Shown: in pieces, positions 1 through 6,512 of the stretch
How the letters are laid out: every line of letters starts with the position of its first letter
Position numbering within the stretch: position 1 is the first letter of the stretch
Origin: CAZYZQ01 sp964652075
Lineage (GTDB): Bacteria > Bacillota > Clostridia > Oscillospirales > Oscillospiraceae
Direction: 5' to 3'
Length of the DNA: 13,734 nucleotides
NCBI GenBank assembly: GCA_964652075.1
Contig: CAZYZQ010000059.1
Location: 1 to 13,734, forward strand
Program-made: the position numbers and the translations under genes
Notes under the pieces: model-generated
What the model was told of the DNA's origin: nothing
The model's input: the letters and a program-made list of their open reading frames with translations, nothing else
Databases searched by the model: none

Positions 1-852
1 TACGACGAGATCATCACCTACTCCTTTATCTCCCCGACCCAGTACGACAGAATCCGCTGGCCGCAGGATGACGCGCGCCGCAGGAGCTTCAAAATTCTCA
101 ACCCGCTTGGCGAGGACACCTCCATCATGCGCACAACGACGCTGCCGTCTATGCTGGAAATTCTGACGCGCAACTGGAACTTCCGTAACCGGGATGTGAA
201 GCTCTACGAGCTTGGCCGCGTCTATCTGCCGGGTGCGGAGGACGGGCTTGCAGCGGAAGAAAAATATCTGACGCTCGGCGCCTACGGCGAAAAGATGGAT
301 TTCTTCACGCTTAAGGGCGCGGTAGAAGCGATCCTGCGCGATCTGCGCGTGGAACATGCGCGCTTTGTCCCCGTTTCCGACAACCCCTCCTACCACCCCG
401 GCCGCTGTGCCGCCGTCTTTGCGGGCGACAGGCCCCTCGGTGTGCTCGGGCAGATTCATCCGCTCGTTGCAAAGAACTACGGCGTTGACGCGGAGCTGTA
501 CTGCGCGGAGCTTTCTTTCAGCGCGCTGCTGGAGACAAGAGGGCCTGCGGCAGAATATACGCCGCTGCCGAAATTCCCCACGGTTACACGCGATCTTGCG
601 CTTGTTTGCAGCGAAGCCCTGACCGTCGCCGAGCTGGAGGACTGCATCCGCAACGCAGGCGGCGCGCTTTTGCGCGACGTGACGCCGTTCGATATTTACC
701 GCGGCGCACCGCTGGCCGAGGGAACCAAGAGCGTCGCCTTTACGCTCGCGCTCCGCGCCGATGACCGGACGCTGACGGACGCCGATTCGCAGGGCGCTGT
801 AGACCGCATCCTTGCGGCTCTGCAGGAAAAACTGAACGTTGTCATCCGCTGA
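1..852 (+). CDS. pheT: Phenylalanine--tRNA ligase beta subunit, C-terminal part (5' truncated)
   Basis: This is the last 283 codons of the beta chain of phenylalanyl-tRNA synthetase; the frame is open from base 1, so the true start lies outside the window. The enzyme is a cytoplasmic alpha2-beta2 complex that charges tRNA-Phe. The first part (YDEIITYSFISP, then ILNPLGEDTSIMRTTTLPSM and KLYELGRVY) matches the beta-chain core domain that packs against the catalytic alpha subunit. The last ~95 residues, from about LPKFPTVTRDLALV to the end, are the FDX-ACB (anticodon-binding ferredoxin-fold) domain. It ends normally (NVVIR, TGA). The alpha gene pheS would be expected upstream. Identification is from family knowledge and is firm. 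Confidence 0.96.
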   Translation, partial: YDEIITYSFISPTQYDRIRWPQDDARRRSFKILNPLGEDTSIMRTTTLPSMLEILTRNWNFRNRDVKLYELGRVYLPGAEDGLAAEEKYLTLGAYGEKMDFFTLKGAVEAILRDLRVEHARFVPVSDNPSYHPGRCAAVFAGDRPLGVLGQIHPLVAKNYGVDAELYCAELSFSALLETRGPAAEYTPLPKFPTVTRDLALVCSEALTVAELEDCIRNAGGALLRDVTPFDIYRGAPLAEGTKSVAFTLALRADDRTLTDADSQGAVDRILAALQEKLNVVIR

Positions 853-859
853 TCTTTGC

Positions 860-886
860 CCCGCGCGTTCCATGCGAACGCGCGGG
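860..886 (+). other. Perfect 11-bp hairpin in the pheT/transpeptidase gap
   Basis: CCCGCGCGTTC (860-870) and GAACGCGCGGG (876-886) are exact reverse complements around a 5-base loop. Only ACATTCTC follows, with no T-tract, so it is not a textbook intrinsic terminator. It starts 8 bases after the pheT stop and ends 11 bases before the downstream AAAGGA ribosome binding site. It could partly terminate pheT transcripts, mark an mRNA 3' end or processing site, or stabilise a read-through message. Confidence 0.55.
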
Positions 887-912
887 ACATTCTCAAGAAA
901 GGAATGCTACGA

Positions 913-3177
913 ATGAAACATTTCCCGCGCTTTCTCCTTGTCCTGCTGGCAGTTTGTCTGCTGTGCAGCTGTCTTGTCTGTGCCGAAGGGGCGGAAGAAA
1001 ACTCTCCTCCGGAAGCGCCGCCCACCGCTTCGGAGCCGTTTGACTCCATTCCCGCAGGCTGGTCGCACGACGCGCTGCTCTTTGCCGTCCGAAACGGGCT
1101 GATGTCGGCCGACGCGCTCGAGCCGGCCCGCCCTGCCACGCGCGCGGAGCTGGCAAAAATGCTCGTCACCCTTTTCCGCCCCGCAGAGGACGCATCGCTG
1201 GATGCTTTTTCGGACGTCGACCCCGCCGCATGGTATACACCGTATCTCGCAAAGGCCGTGCAGATGGGCGTTCTGACCGGCAGCAATGGGAAGCTCGCCC
1301 CAAACGACGTGGTGACGCGAGAGCAGGCGTGCGCCATGCTCAGCCGCGCCTTTGGCCTTGCCGGCGGCTGCGCGGCCGACCTGACCGCGTTCTCCGACTA
1401 TCCCAGCGTCAGTTCCTGGGCCGTCAGCTCTGTCGGCGCAATGGTGCGTGCGGACTATCTGCATGGCAGCGGCGGGAAGCTTCGTCCGCAGGATACGATC
1501 TCGCGTGAGGAACTGGCGCAGCTTCTCTATAATTTGACCGGCGCAGTTGCCGTCACCCCCGACGAGCTGCCGCAGTCCGGTTGTGTCCTGCTTCTGGAAC
1601 CGGGCGAACGCCTTATGAACAAGACGGTGGACGGCGACCTGATTCTCTCCTGCCAGGCGCCGCAGGCGCTGACGCTCCAAAACCTGCAAATTTCCGGACG
1701 CATTGTGATCCACGGTGCATCCGAGGTCACATTGCAGAATGTACAGGCGGGCGCCGTCGCGCTCTGTGAACCCGGCAGTCTCACAATCCAAACCAGCACG
1801 ATCGGCGACGTTCTTGCCATGCGGGACGGAGCATTGGTCAATGGCCGCTGCGACCGCCTGATTGTCGCGGCCGACACGTCTTACACGTGTGGCACAGCGC
1901 AGACGGCGCTCCTGTGCGGCGGAGCTCTCTCCATCGCCTCTGGCGCTACCGTGCAGAAGGCGGAGATCCTGCCCAATGCCGCCGGCGCCGCCCTGGCAGT
2001 CGACGGACGTGTAAACGAATTGACGATTTCTGCCCGGGACGCGCATGTCACCGGAACCGGCGTGCTTGCAAGCGCGGTTGTACATAAGCCGGGCGCCGCA
2101 ATTGAAACTGCGGATACCCGCATTCAGGAGACGCTGGACGCCGGGCTTTCCGGCGTAACCGTCTCCGCAGAACTGGTGGAACCCACCCCGGAACAGCCGG
2201 TCGCCTCCTTCCGCTATACCTTTGACGGCGTTTCCACGGATTACTGCACGGGCAGCGAGATGGACGTGCGATACTGCTCTGTTCAGCTGCTGATCGACGG
2301 TGCGGTCGTGAAAACACTCCCGTACGTCCCGCTGCAAACCGGCTATCAGCTCTCCCTCACCCACACCTTCTCCTATCGCAAGGGAATGAAAAACGACGCG
2401 CAGATCACGCTTCGCGTCCTGTACGACGGCGAGACAATCACAGAATCCCAAAAAATTGCGCTGCATAACTATGACGACGCGTATTACGACGAGCTGGCAA
2501 AAAAGAGCTGGCAGGAGAACGCGAAAAAGGTTTCCACCATTCAGGTCGAGGCAACCGTGCGCTATCAGACAAGCCTCTATGCCAACATGGGGCTATCCGG
2601 CTATCTGCGTACGCTTCCCGCCGGCACAACCGCGATCTATGACTGCTACAACGGCACATATGCCGGGCGCATCCGTCTGTCCGACGGCACGGTCGGCTGG
2701 GTATCGCTCAATGCGCTGGATATCTCGACTAAGAACTACGTCATCTCCGACTATTCAACTGAGGTCAAAGAGGCATTTGTCAACTATCATGGCTACGAGA
2801 GCAGTACGAGCCTGCTTGTGTGGGTCAGCCTGAAAACGCAGAAGGTCAATGTGTTCCACAGAGAGGGCGACGTGTGGAAGCTGGAAAAAACCTTCTCGGT
2901 CTGCTCCGGCAAAAACGCGACACCGACCATCGCAGGCGTGTTCAAGTATTCGTCCCGACAGGACATGTGGGATTTCGGCTCCTATTATGTCAACCGTCCC
3001 ATGATCTTCAACGGCGGGCACGCCTTCCATTCCCGCACCTATGTCAAGTCCACCGGCGACCTGTTGGATCCCACGATCGGCCGGCCTGCCTCGCACGGCT
3101 GCATCCGGATGTACGACGAGGATGTAAACTGGCTCTGGAACAACATGCAATTCGGTACGACTGTCGTCGTTTTCTAA
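913..3177 (+). CDS. Secreted L,D-transpeptidase (YkuD) with SLH repeats, beta-helix-like region and SH3-like domain
   Basis: A 754-aa exported peptidoglycan-modifying enzyme, predicted to make or exchange cross-links at L,D-centres in the wall. The ATG at 913 is chosen because AAAGGA (898-903) sits 9 bases upstream; the frame extends to a TTG at 856 but that gives no signal-like N-terminus. Residues 1-30 form a hydrophobic signal peptide, rich in Cys. Three SLH motifs follow at about 41-91, 99-148 and 160-207 (AFSDVDPAAWYTPYLAKAV; LAPNDVVTREQACAML), which usually bind secondary wall polymers. About 215-406 has short beta-strand repeats (VDGDLILS, LQISGRIVIHG) resembling a parallel beta-helix. 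About 420-510 is a further beta-rich region, 541-604 is SH3-like (GRIRLSDGTVGWVSL). About 635-754 is the YkuD domain with SHGCIRM, catalytic Cys730. No clear own promoter or terminator was seen. It may be read from pheT. Confidence 0.93.
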   Translation: MKHFPRFLLVLLAVCLLCSCLVCAEGAEENSPPEAPPTASEPFDSIPAGWSHDALLFAVRNGLMSADALEPARPATRAELAKMLVTLFRPAEDASLDAFSDVDPAAWYTPYLAKAVQMGVLTGSNGKLAPNDVVTREQACAMLSRAFGLAGGCAADLTAFSDYPSVSSWAVSSVGAMVRADYLHGSGGKLRPQDTISREELAQLLYNLTGAVAVTPDELPQSGCVLLLEPGERLMNKTVDGDLILSCQAPQALTLQNLQISGRIVIHGASEVTLQNVQAGAVALCEPGSLTIQTSTIGDVLAMRDGALVNGRCDRLIVAADTSYTCGTAQTALLCGGALSIASGATVQKAEILPNAAGAALAVDGRVNELTISARDAHVTGTGVLASAVVHKPGAAIETADTRIQETLDAGLSGVTVSAELVEPTPEQPVASFRYTFDGVSTDYCTGSEMDVRYCSVQLLIDGAVVKTLPYVPLQTGYQLSLTHTFSYRKGMKNDAQITLRVLYDGETITESQKIALHNYDDAYYDELAKKSWQENAKKVSTIQVEATVRYQTSLYANMGLSGYLRTLPAGTTAIYDCYNGTYAGRIRLSDGTVGWVSLNALDISTKNYVISDYSTEVKEAFVNYHGYESSTSLLVWVSLKTQKVNVFHREGDVWKLEKTFSVCSGKNATPTIAGVFKYSSRQDMWDFGSYYVNRPMIFNGGHAFHSRTYVKSTGDLLDPTIGRPASHGCIRMYDEDVNWLWNNMQFGTTVVVF

Positions 3178-3205
3178 AAAAATTCAAAAAATCGGAATAA
3201 AGAAC

Positions 3206-3234
3206 TTTACAAGCCACCATATTTATTATATGAT
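3206..3234 (+). promoter_or_regulatory. Sigma-A promoter of ireB
   Basis: TTTACA (3206-3211), a 17-base spacer and TATGAT (3229-3234) closely fit the housekeeping promoter consensus. Transcription would start near 3241, immediately at the AAGGAGG ribosome binding site (3241-3247), so the leader is very short. This makes ireB independent of the transpeptidase gene. Confidence 0.75.
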
Positions 3235-3255
3235 AGTTTCAAGGAGGTATCTATC

Positions 3256-3501
3256 ATGGACGACCAGATGATTCACATTACACGCGGCCCTTCCGGCAAC
3301 ACCTCCATGAAGCAGATCCTCTCTGCTGTCTATCAGGCGCTGAAGGAAAAGGGCTATAATCCGATCAACCAGATCGTGGGTTACATTCTGTCGGAGGATC
3401 CGACCTATATCACCAACTATCATAATGCGCGCAGTCTGATCTGTAAAATCGACCGGGACGAGCTGTTGCAGGCTTTGGTTCAGCACTATCTCTTCGACTG
3501 A
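3256..3501 (+). CDS. ireB: IreB-family regulatory phosphoprotein (UPF0297)
   Basis: An 81-aa cytoplasmic protein that I recognise by MKQILSAVYQALKEKGYNP, NQIVGYILSEDPTYITNY and ARSLICKIDRDELLQALV, the nearly invariant core of the IreB/UPF0297 (YrzL) family. In Enterococcus faecalis, IreB is a small dimeric substrate of the PASTA kinase IreK, affects cephalosporin resistance and is phosphorylated on N-terminal threonines. Thr9 lies in the matching region here. The gene has a perfect AAGGAGG 8 bases before the ATG, its own promoter and a downstream hairpin. In many Firmicutes it lies with ruvX/yqgF and alaS, but none of these is in the window. The family call is firm; the kinase link in this organism is inference. 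Confidence 0.93.
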   Translation: MDDQMIHITRGPSGNTSMKQILSAVYQALKEKGYNPINQIVGYILSEDPTYITNYHNARSLICKIDRDELLQALVQHYLFD

Positions 3502-3512
3502 CGCACCCCAGC

Positions 3513-3545
3513 GGAGGCGCTCCCCGGGCCGCCTCCCATCTTTTC
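3513..3545 (+). terminator. Probable intrinsic terminator after ireB
   Basis: GGAGGCG (3513-3519) pairs with CGCCTCC (3530-3536) around a 10-base GC-rich loop and is followed by CATCTTTTC. The T-tract is short, so termination may be incomplete. It begins 11 bases after the ireB stop. Confidence 0.6.
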
Positions 3546-3602
3546 ATGTGCAAAATCTGTAATCGATTTGTAATTATTTTTTGCCGGTCGCCCAAATGGG
3601 GA

Positions 3603-3631
3603 TTGACAAACCGGCTACAAAGTGTTACAAT
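3603..3631 (+). promoter_or_regulatory. Sigma-A promoter of the 96-aa protein / NlpC-P60 unit
   Basis: TTGACA (3603-3608), a spacer of exactly 17 bases and TACAAT (3626-3631) form a near-perfect housekeeping promoter. The start site would be near 3638, about 20 bases before the ATG at 3659. It should drive both downstream genes as far as the terminator at 4976. Confidence 0.82.
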
Positions 3632-3658
3632 TCAGTTACATTCATTCAGGAGGCATCT

Positions 3659-3949
3659 ATGTCTGAAAAAAACACGACCCTGACCTACAAGGGCCGCCCC
3701 TTAATGAGGAAAGGGAACCAGATCTATTATGGATCCATGTTCGACAAATACATCGTCGTCATGCAGGTTCTCGAAACAACGCAGTTTGGCGGCAGCGAGA
3801 TTGCATCACGTGTCTCCGTCCAGCTTCAGCTGACGGACCCGAATCTCAAAACCCGTGACCGCGTTGTAAAGAAAAGCGAAAAGGACGGGTTCTATACGGC
3901 GCTCGACGTCGGCAGTGTTTGGCTGGAAAGGAATTTGTCCGCAAAGTAA
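3659..3949 (+). CDS. Conserved-looking 96-aa protein of unknown function
   Basis: The ATG at 3659 has CAGGAGG 6 bases upstream; the frame is open back to 3581 but only this start has a ribosome binding site, and it lies just behind the promoter. The 96-aa product has no signal peptide or membrane segment and is probably cytoplasmic. It reads as a small beta-rich domain: LTYKGRPLMRKGNQIYYG, then DKYIVVMQVLETT, VSVQLQLTDPN and a charged RVVKKSEKDGFYTALDVGS before WLERNLSAK. I believe similar short proteins occur in other Clostridia but know no function. It is 26 bases ahead of the NlpC/P60 gene and very likely co-transcribed with it, which hints at an envelope or stress link but proves nothing. 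Confidence 0.85.
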   Translation: MSEKNTTLTYKGRPLMRKGNQIYYGSMFDKYIVVMQVLETTQFGGSEIASRVSVQLQLTDPNLKTRDRVVKKSEKDGFYTALDVGSVWLERNLSAK

Positions 3950-3975
3950 GATCTTTAGAAAGCGGAGGATGATTC

Positions 3976-4962
3976 ATGAAACGATCGTTGAAAGTTCTGT
4001 GGCTTACCATGATTACGGCAGCCCTTCTGATCGCATTGGCTGTCTGTGCAAGCGCCACAGAACTGAAGATTGGCGTTGGCATTGTAAATGCCTCCAGCCT
4101 GCACGTAAGAGAAGCCGCTTCCACGGACAGTAAGATTATCACAGACGCCTCCTACGGCGACTATGTGACGGTAATCCGTCAGGTGGATGACTGGTATCTT
4201 GTCGATTACAATCTGAATATTGGCTATGTCAGCGCGGAATATGTGGACTTCAAGGTTGCTGAAAATGTCGAGCTCGGCAAGGCTCAGACCAACACCGGCG
4301 TCGTCAATGTCCGCAGCGCTCCCTCTTCCGACGCGTCTCCGGTTGGCCAGCTTTTGCAGGACGCAATCGTGAACATCATCGGCATCAACAACGGCTGGTT
4401 CAAGGTTACATACGGCGACGGCATCACCGGCTACATCCGCAGCGACCTTCTCATTTTGCTGGAATGCCCGCACGAGAATTCCGCTTCGTCCGTTGTCGGT
4501 ACGGTTGATACCACGCCGGCCACCTCGTCCGGCAGCTCGGATATCTCCGCTCCCTCGCCCACGCCCACCAGTGCGCCTGCCCCGACAACCGCCGGCCAGC
4601 AGGTCGTCGCAATGGCGAAGAATTACCTTGGCGTTCCCTACGTCTGGGGCGGGACAAGTCCCTCCGGCTTCGATTGCTCCGGATTCACACAGTACGTCTT
4701 CCGTCAGATGGGCTACACACTGAAGCGTACGGCAGCGGAGCAGCTCTCGAACGGCTATTCCGTCTCGCAGGCTGAACTGATTCCAGGTGATCTGGTCTTC
4801 TTCGGGAACACCTACAGCTCCTGGGAAGCCGCCACGCATGTCGGCATCTACATCGGCGGCGGTGAGTTCATCCACGCGGCTTCCGGCGGCGTCAAGATCA
4901 CGGCCCTCAGTAACAGCTACTACGCGGTTCGTTATGTCGGCGCAAGACGCATTGTCAGCTAA
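3976..4962 (+). CDS. Secreted NlpC/P60 cell-wall endopeptidase with two SH3 domains
   Basis: A 328-aa exported peptidoglycan hydrolase; this family generally cuts between D-Glu and the diamino acid of stem peptides. Residues 1-27 are a signal peptide ending AVCASA. Two bacterial SH3 domains follow at about 35-93 (SSLHVREAASTDSKII, GYVSAEYV) and 104-160 (VVNVRSAPSSDASPVG, GYIRSDLL), likely wall-binding. A Ser/Thr/Pro-rich linker covers about 165-205. The catalytic domain fills 208-328: YVWGGTSPSGFDCSGF gives the nucleophile Cys234, HVGIYIG gives His288, and FIHAAS gives the third polar residue His300. All expected catalytic residues are present. The start has GGAGG 7 bases upstream. It is the second gene of the 3603 transcript and ends at a strong terminator. 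Confidence 0.95.
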   Translation: MKRSLKVLWLTMITAALLIALAVCASATELKIGVGIVNASSLHVREAASTDSKIITDASYGDYVTVIRQVDDWYLVDYNLNIGYVSAEYVDFKVAENVELGKAQTNTGVVNVRSAPSSDASPVGQLLQDAIVNIIGINNGWFKVTYGDGITGYIRSDLLILLECPHENSASSVVGTVDTTPATSSGSSDISAPSPTPTSAPAPTTAGQQVVAMAKNYLGVPYVWGGTSPSGFDCSGFTQYVFRQMGYTLKRTAAEQLSNGYSVSQAELIPGDLVFFGNTYSSWEAATHVGIYIGGGEFIHAASGGVKITALSNSYYAVRYVGARRIVS

Positions 4963-4975
4963 ATTCAATTTCTTC

Positions 4976-5006
4976 CCCGCAGCGTATAAATACGCTGCGG
5001 GCTTTT
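4976..5006 (+). terminator. Intrinsic terminator after the NlpC/P60 gene
   Basis: CCCGCAGCGTA (4976-4986) and TACGCTGCGGG (4991-5001) form a perfect 11-bp stem with a TAAA loop, followed by CTTTT and, a little later, a run of eight T's. It separates the wall-hydrolase unit from the spoVA genes. Confidence 0.9.
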
Positions 5007-5034
5007 CATATTTTTTTTGTTTTTTCACACACTA
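5006..5034 (+). promoter_or_regulatory. Sigma-G-like promoter of spoVAD
   Basis: TCATA (5006-5010), a 17-base spacer and CACACTA (5028-5034) resemble the forespore sigma-G consensus (about GHATR, 17-18 bases, CATNMTA), with one mismatch in each element. The start would lie near 5042, about 29 bases before the GTG. The spoVA operon is part of the sigma-G regulon in Bacillus subtilis, which supports the reading. The spacer is almost all T, and the -35 element abuts the preceding terminator. Confidence 0.45.
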
Positions 5035-5070
5035 CTCTAAAGAAGAAAACGGTATGAAAGGAGCCTGTCT

Positions 5071-6087
5071 GTGAAAATCGGAACCCGATCCCTCGCCTTC
5101 CCTGTCCCGGTTTCCATCCGGAGCTACGCGGCTGTCGGTGGGAAAAAAGAACAGGACGGCCCGTTGGGCGGATGTCTGGAGCTCAGCTCAAAGGACAATC
5201 GGTTTGGCCAGAAAACCTGGGAAAAAGCGGAATCACGGATGCAGGAGCTGGCACTGCAGACGGCGCTGCAAAAAGCGCCGCTGAACGCATCGCAGATCGA
5301 CCTGCTCTGCGCAGGTGATCTTCTGAACCAGTGCATCGGCGCGAGCTTTGCAGCGCGCGGTACAAACGTTCCCTATCTTGGCCTGTATGGAGCCTGCTCC
5401 ACGATGGCGGAAAGCCTGCTCGTCGCGTCCATGGCCATAGGAGGCGGCTTTGTACAGCGCGCCGCCGCGGTCACATCCTCCCATTTTGCCTCCGCGGAGC
5501 GCCAGTACCGGCTGCCGCTGATGTACGGTGGACAGCGAACCCCAACCGCACAGTGGACCGTTACCGGCTCCGGCTGCGCAATTCTGGAAGGTGCGCCCGG
5601 CCCCGTCCAAATCACCCATGCCACCATCGGAAAAATTGTCGATCTGGGCATCAAGGATGCAAACAACATGGGCGCTGCCATGGCCCCGGCCGCTTACGAC
5701 ACCATCTGTGCCCATCTTGCCGACCTCGGGCGCGGCCCAGGCGACTATGACCTGATCCTGACGGGCGATCTGGGCCGCGTGGGGCGCCAGATTCTGCTGG
5801 AGCTGTTCCGCCGCGACGGTCTTGACCTCTCCGCGTGCCACGACGACTGCGGCATTCGAATCTTCCGCTCGCCGCAACAGGACCCACACGCGGGCGGCTC
5901 CGGCTGCGGATGCAGCGCTGTCGTCCTGTGCGGGCAGATCCTGCCGGAGTTGGCGCGCGGGAAACTGCGGCGCGTTCTGTTCTGCGCCACGGGGGCGCTG
6001 CTCTCCCCTGTCTCCTCGCAGCAGGGCGAATCGATCCCCGGCATCTGCCACGCTGTCTGCATCGAATCGGAGGTTGGAGCGACATGA
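5071..6087 (+). CDS. spoVAD: Stage V sporulation protein AD
   Basis: A 338-aa protein, the usual SpoVAD length, taking part in loading dipicolinic acid (DPA) into the developing spore and releasing it at germination; SpoVAD is the DPA-binding subunit of the SpoVA complex at the spore inner membrane. The start is GTG 5071, with AAAGGAG (5057-5063) 7 bases upstream. The N-terminus (KIGTRSLAFPVPVSIRSYAAVGGKKEQDGPLGG) and the QIDLLCAGDLLNQ and GASFAARGTNVPYLGLYGAC segments are characteristic. The fold is thiolase/ketoacyl-synthase-like; Cys109 in GACSTMAE occupies the position of the thiolase nucleophile. C-terminal SACHDDCGIRIF and GGSGCGCSA are also typical. It overlaps spoVAE by four bases. 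The usual partner spoVAC is not next to it. Confidence 0.96.
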   Translation: MKIGTRSLAFPVPVSIRSYAAVGGKKEQDGPLGGCLELSSKDNRFGQKTWEKAESRMQELALQTALQKAPLNASQIDLLCAGDLLNQCIGASFAARGTNVPYLGLYGACSTMAESLLVASMAIGGGFVQRAAAVTSSHFASAERQYRLPLMYGGQRTPTAQWTVTGSGCAILEGAPGPVQITHATIGKIVDLGIKDANNMGAAMAPAAYDTICAHLADLGRGPGDYDLILTGDLGRVGRQILLELFRRDGLDLSACHDDCGIRIFRSPQQDPHAGGSGCGCSAVVLCGQILPELARGKLRRVLFCATGALLSPVSSQQGESIPGICHAVCIESEVGAT

Positions 6088-6440
6088 TCTATCTCAAAGC
6101 ATTTCTCGTCGGCGGCGCATTTTGCCTGATTGGCCAGCTGCTCATCGATTTGACAAAGCTGACCCCGGCGCGCATTCTGACACTCTACGTGGTCGCCGGC
6201 GTTTTTCTGGGCGCTGTAGGCGTCTACGCACCGTTGGTCGACTGGGCTGGCGCCGGCGCGACGGTACCGCTCACGGGATTCGGCTTTAATCTCGCCAAAG
6301 GCACAAAGGAGGCCGTGACGCAGGACGGCCTGCTCGGCGCCTTTACCGGCGGCCTCAAGGCCACCGCGGGCGGGATTGCGGCCGCGGTGGCCTTCGCATC
6401 GCTCGTCGCGGCCGTCTTTCGTCCCAAAGACAAAAACTAG
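6084..6440 (+). CDS. spoVAE: Stage V sporulation protein AE (SpoVAEb type)
   Basis: A 118-aa integral membrane subunit of the SpoVA DPA channel complex. Its ATG overlaps the spoVAD stop (ATGA, 6084-6087), so the two are translationally coupled; GGTTGGAG ahead of it serves as a weak ribosome binding site. Hydrophobic stretches at about 3-22, 30-50, 55-65 and 88-112 suggest several short membrane helices. Family hallmarks visible are FLVGGAFCLIGQLLIDLTKL near the N-terminus, the PARILTLYVVAGV turn and LTGFGFNLAKGTKEAV followed by GLLGAFTGGLKATAGGI. It ends in the basic tail RPKDKN. Length and motifs match full-length SpoVAEb, with no sign of damage. Confidence 0.95.
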   Translation: MIYLKAFLVGGAFCLIGQLLIDLTKLTPARILTLYVVAGVFLGAVGVYAPLVDWAGAGATVPLTGFGFNLAKGTKEAVTQDGLLGAFTGGLKATAGGIAAAVAFASLVAAVFRPKDKN

Positions 6441-6441
6441 C

Positions 6442-6470
6442 GCATAGTCTCGCGCCTTCTGGACAAACTA
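6442..6470 (+). promoter_or_regulatory. Sigma-G-like promoter of the QNS-repeat protein gene
   Basis: GCATA (6442-6446), a 17-base spacer and CAAACTA (6464-6470) fit the forespore sigma-G consensus (GHATR, CATNMTA), with a full match at -35 and one mismatch at -10. It starts two bases after the spoVAE stop. Transcription would begin near 6477, inside a small hairpin (TGCGG, GCAA tetraloop, CCGCA, 6475-6488) that could protect the 5' end of the message. Confidence 0.5.
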
Positions 6471-6512
6471 CCACTGCGGGCAACCGCAATCTTATTTGGG
6501 AGGGAACCAATT

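Noticed and set aside
913..1000. A lipoprotein signal in the transpeptidase N-terminus
   Set aside because: Several Cys are present (LLCSCLVC), but none fits the usual L-[ASTVI]-[GAS]-C lipobox well; a standard secretion signal is more likely.
907..2466. A 519-codon minus-strand frame across the transpeptidase gene
   Set aside because: It is antisense to a gene with clear SLH motifs, has no ribosome binding site or recognisable domain, and its composition is what GC-rich codons give in reverse.
3955..5028. A 357-codon minus-strand frame across the NlpC/P60 gene
   Set aside because: It mirrors a gene with complete catalytic residues; the product is low-complexity Ala/Gly/Arg/Asp with no family resemblance.
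5233..6051. A long minus-strand frame opposite spoVAD
   Set aside because: It is a shadow of a full-length, well-recognised spoVAD gene, without its own start signals.
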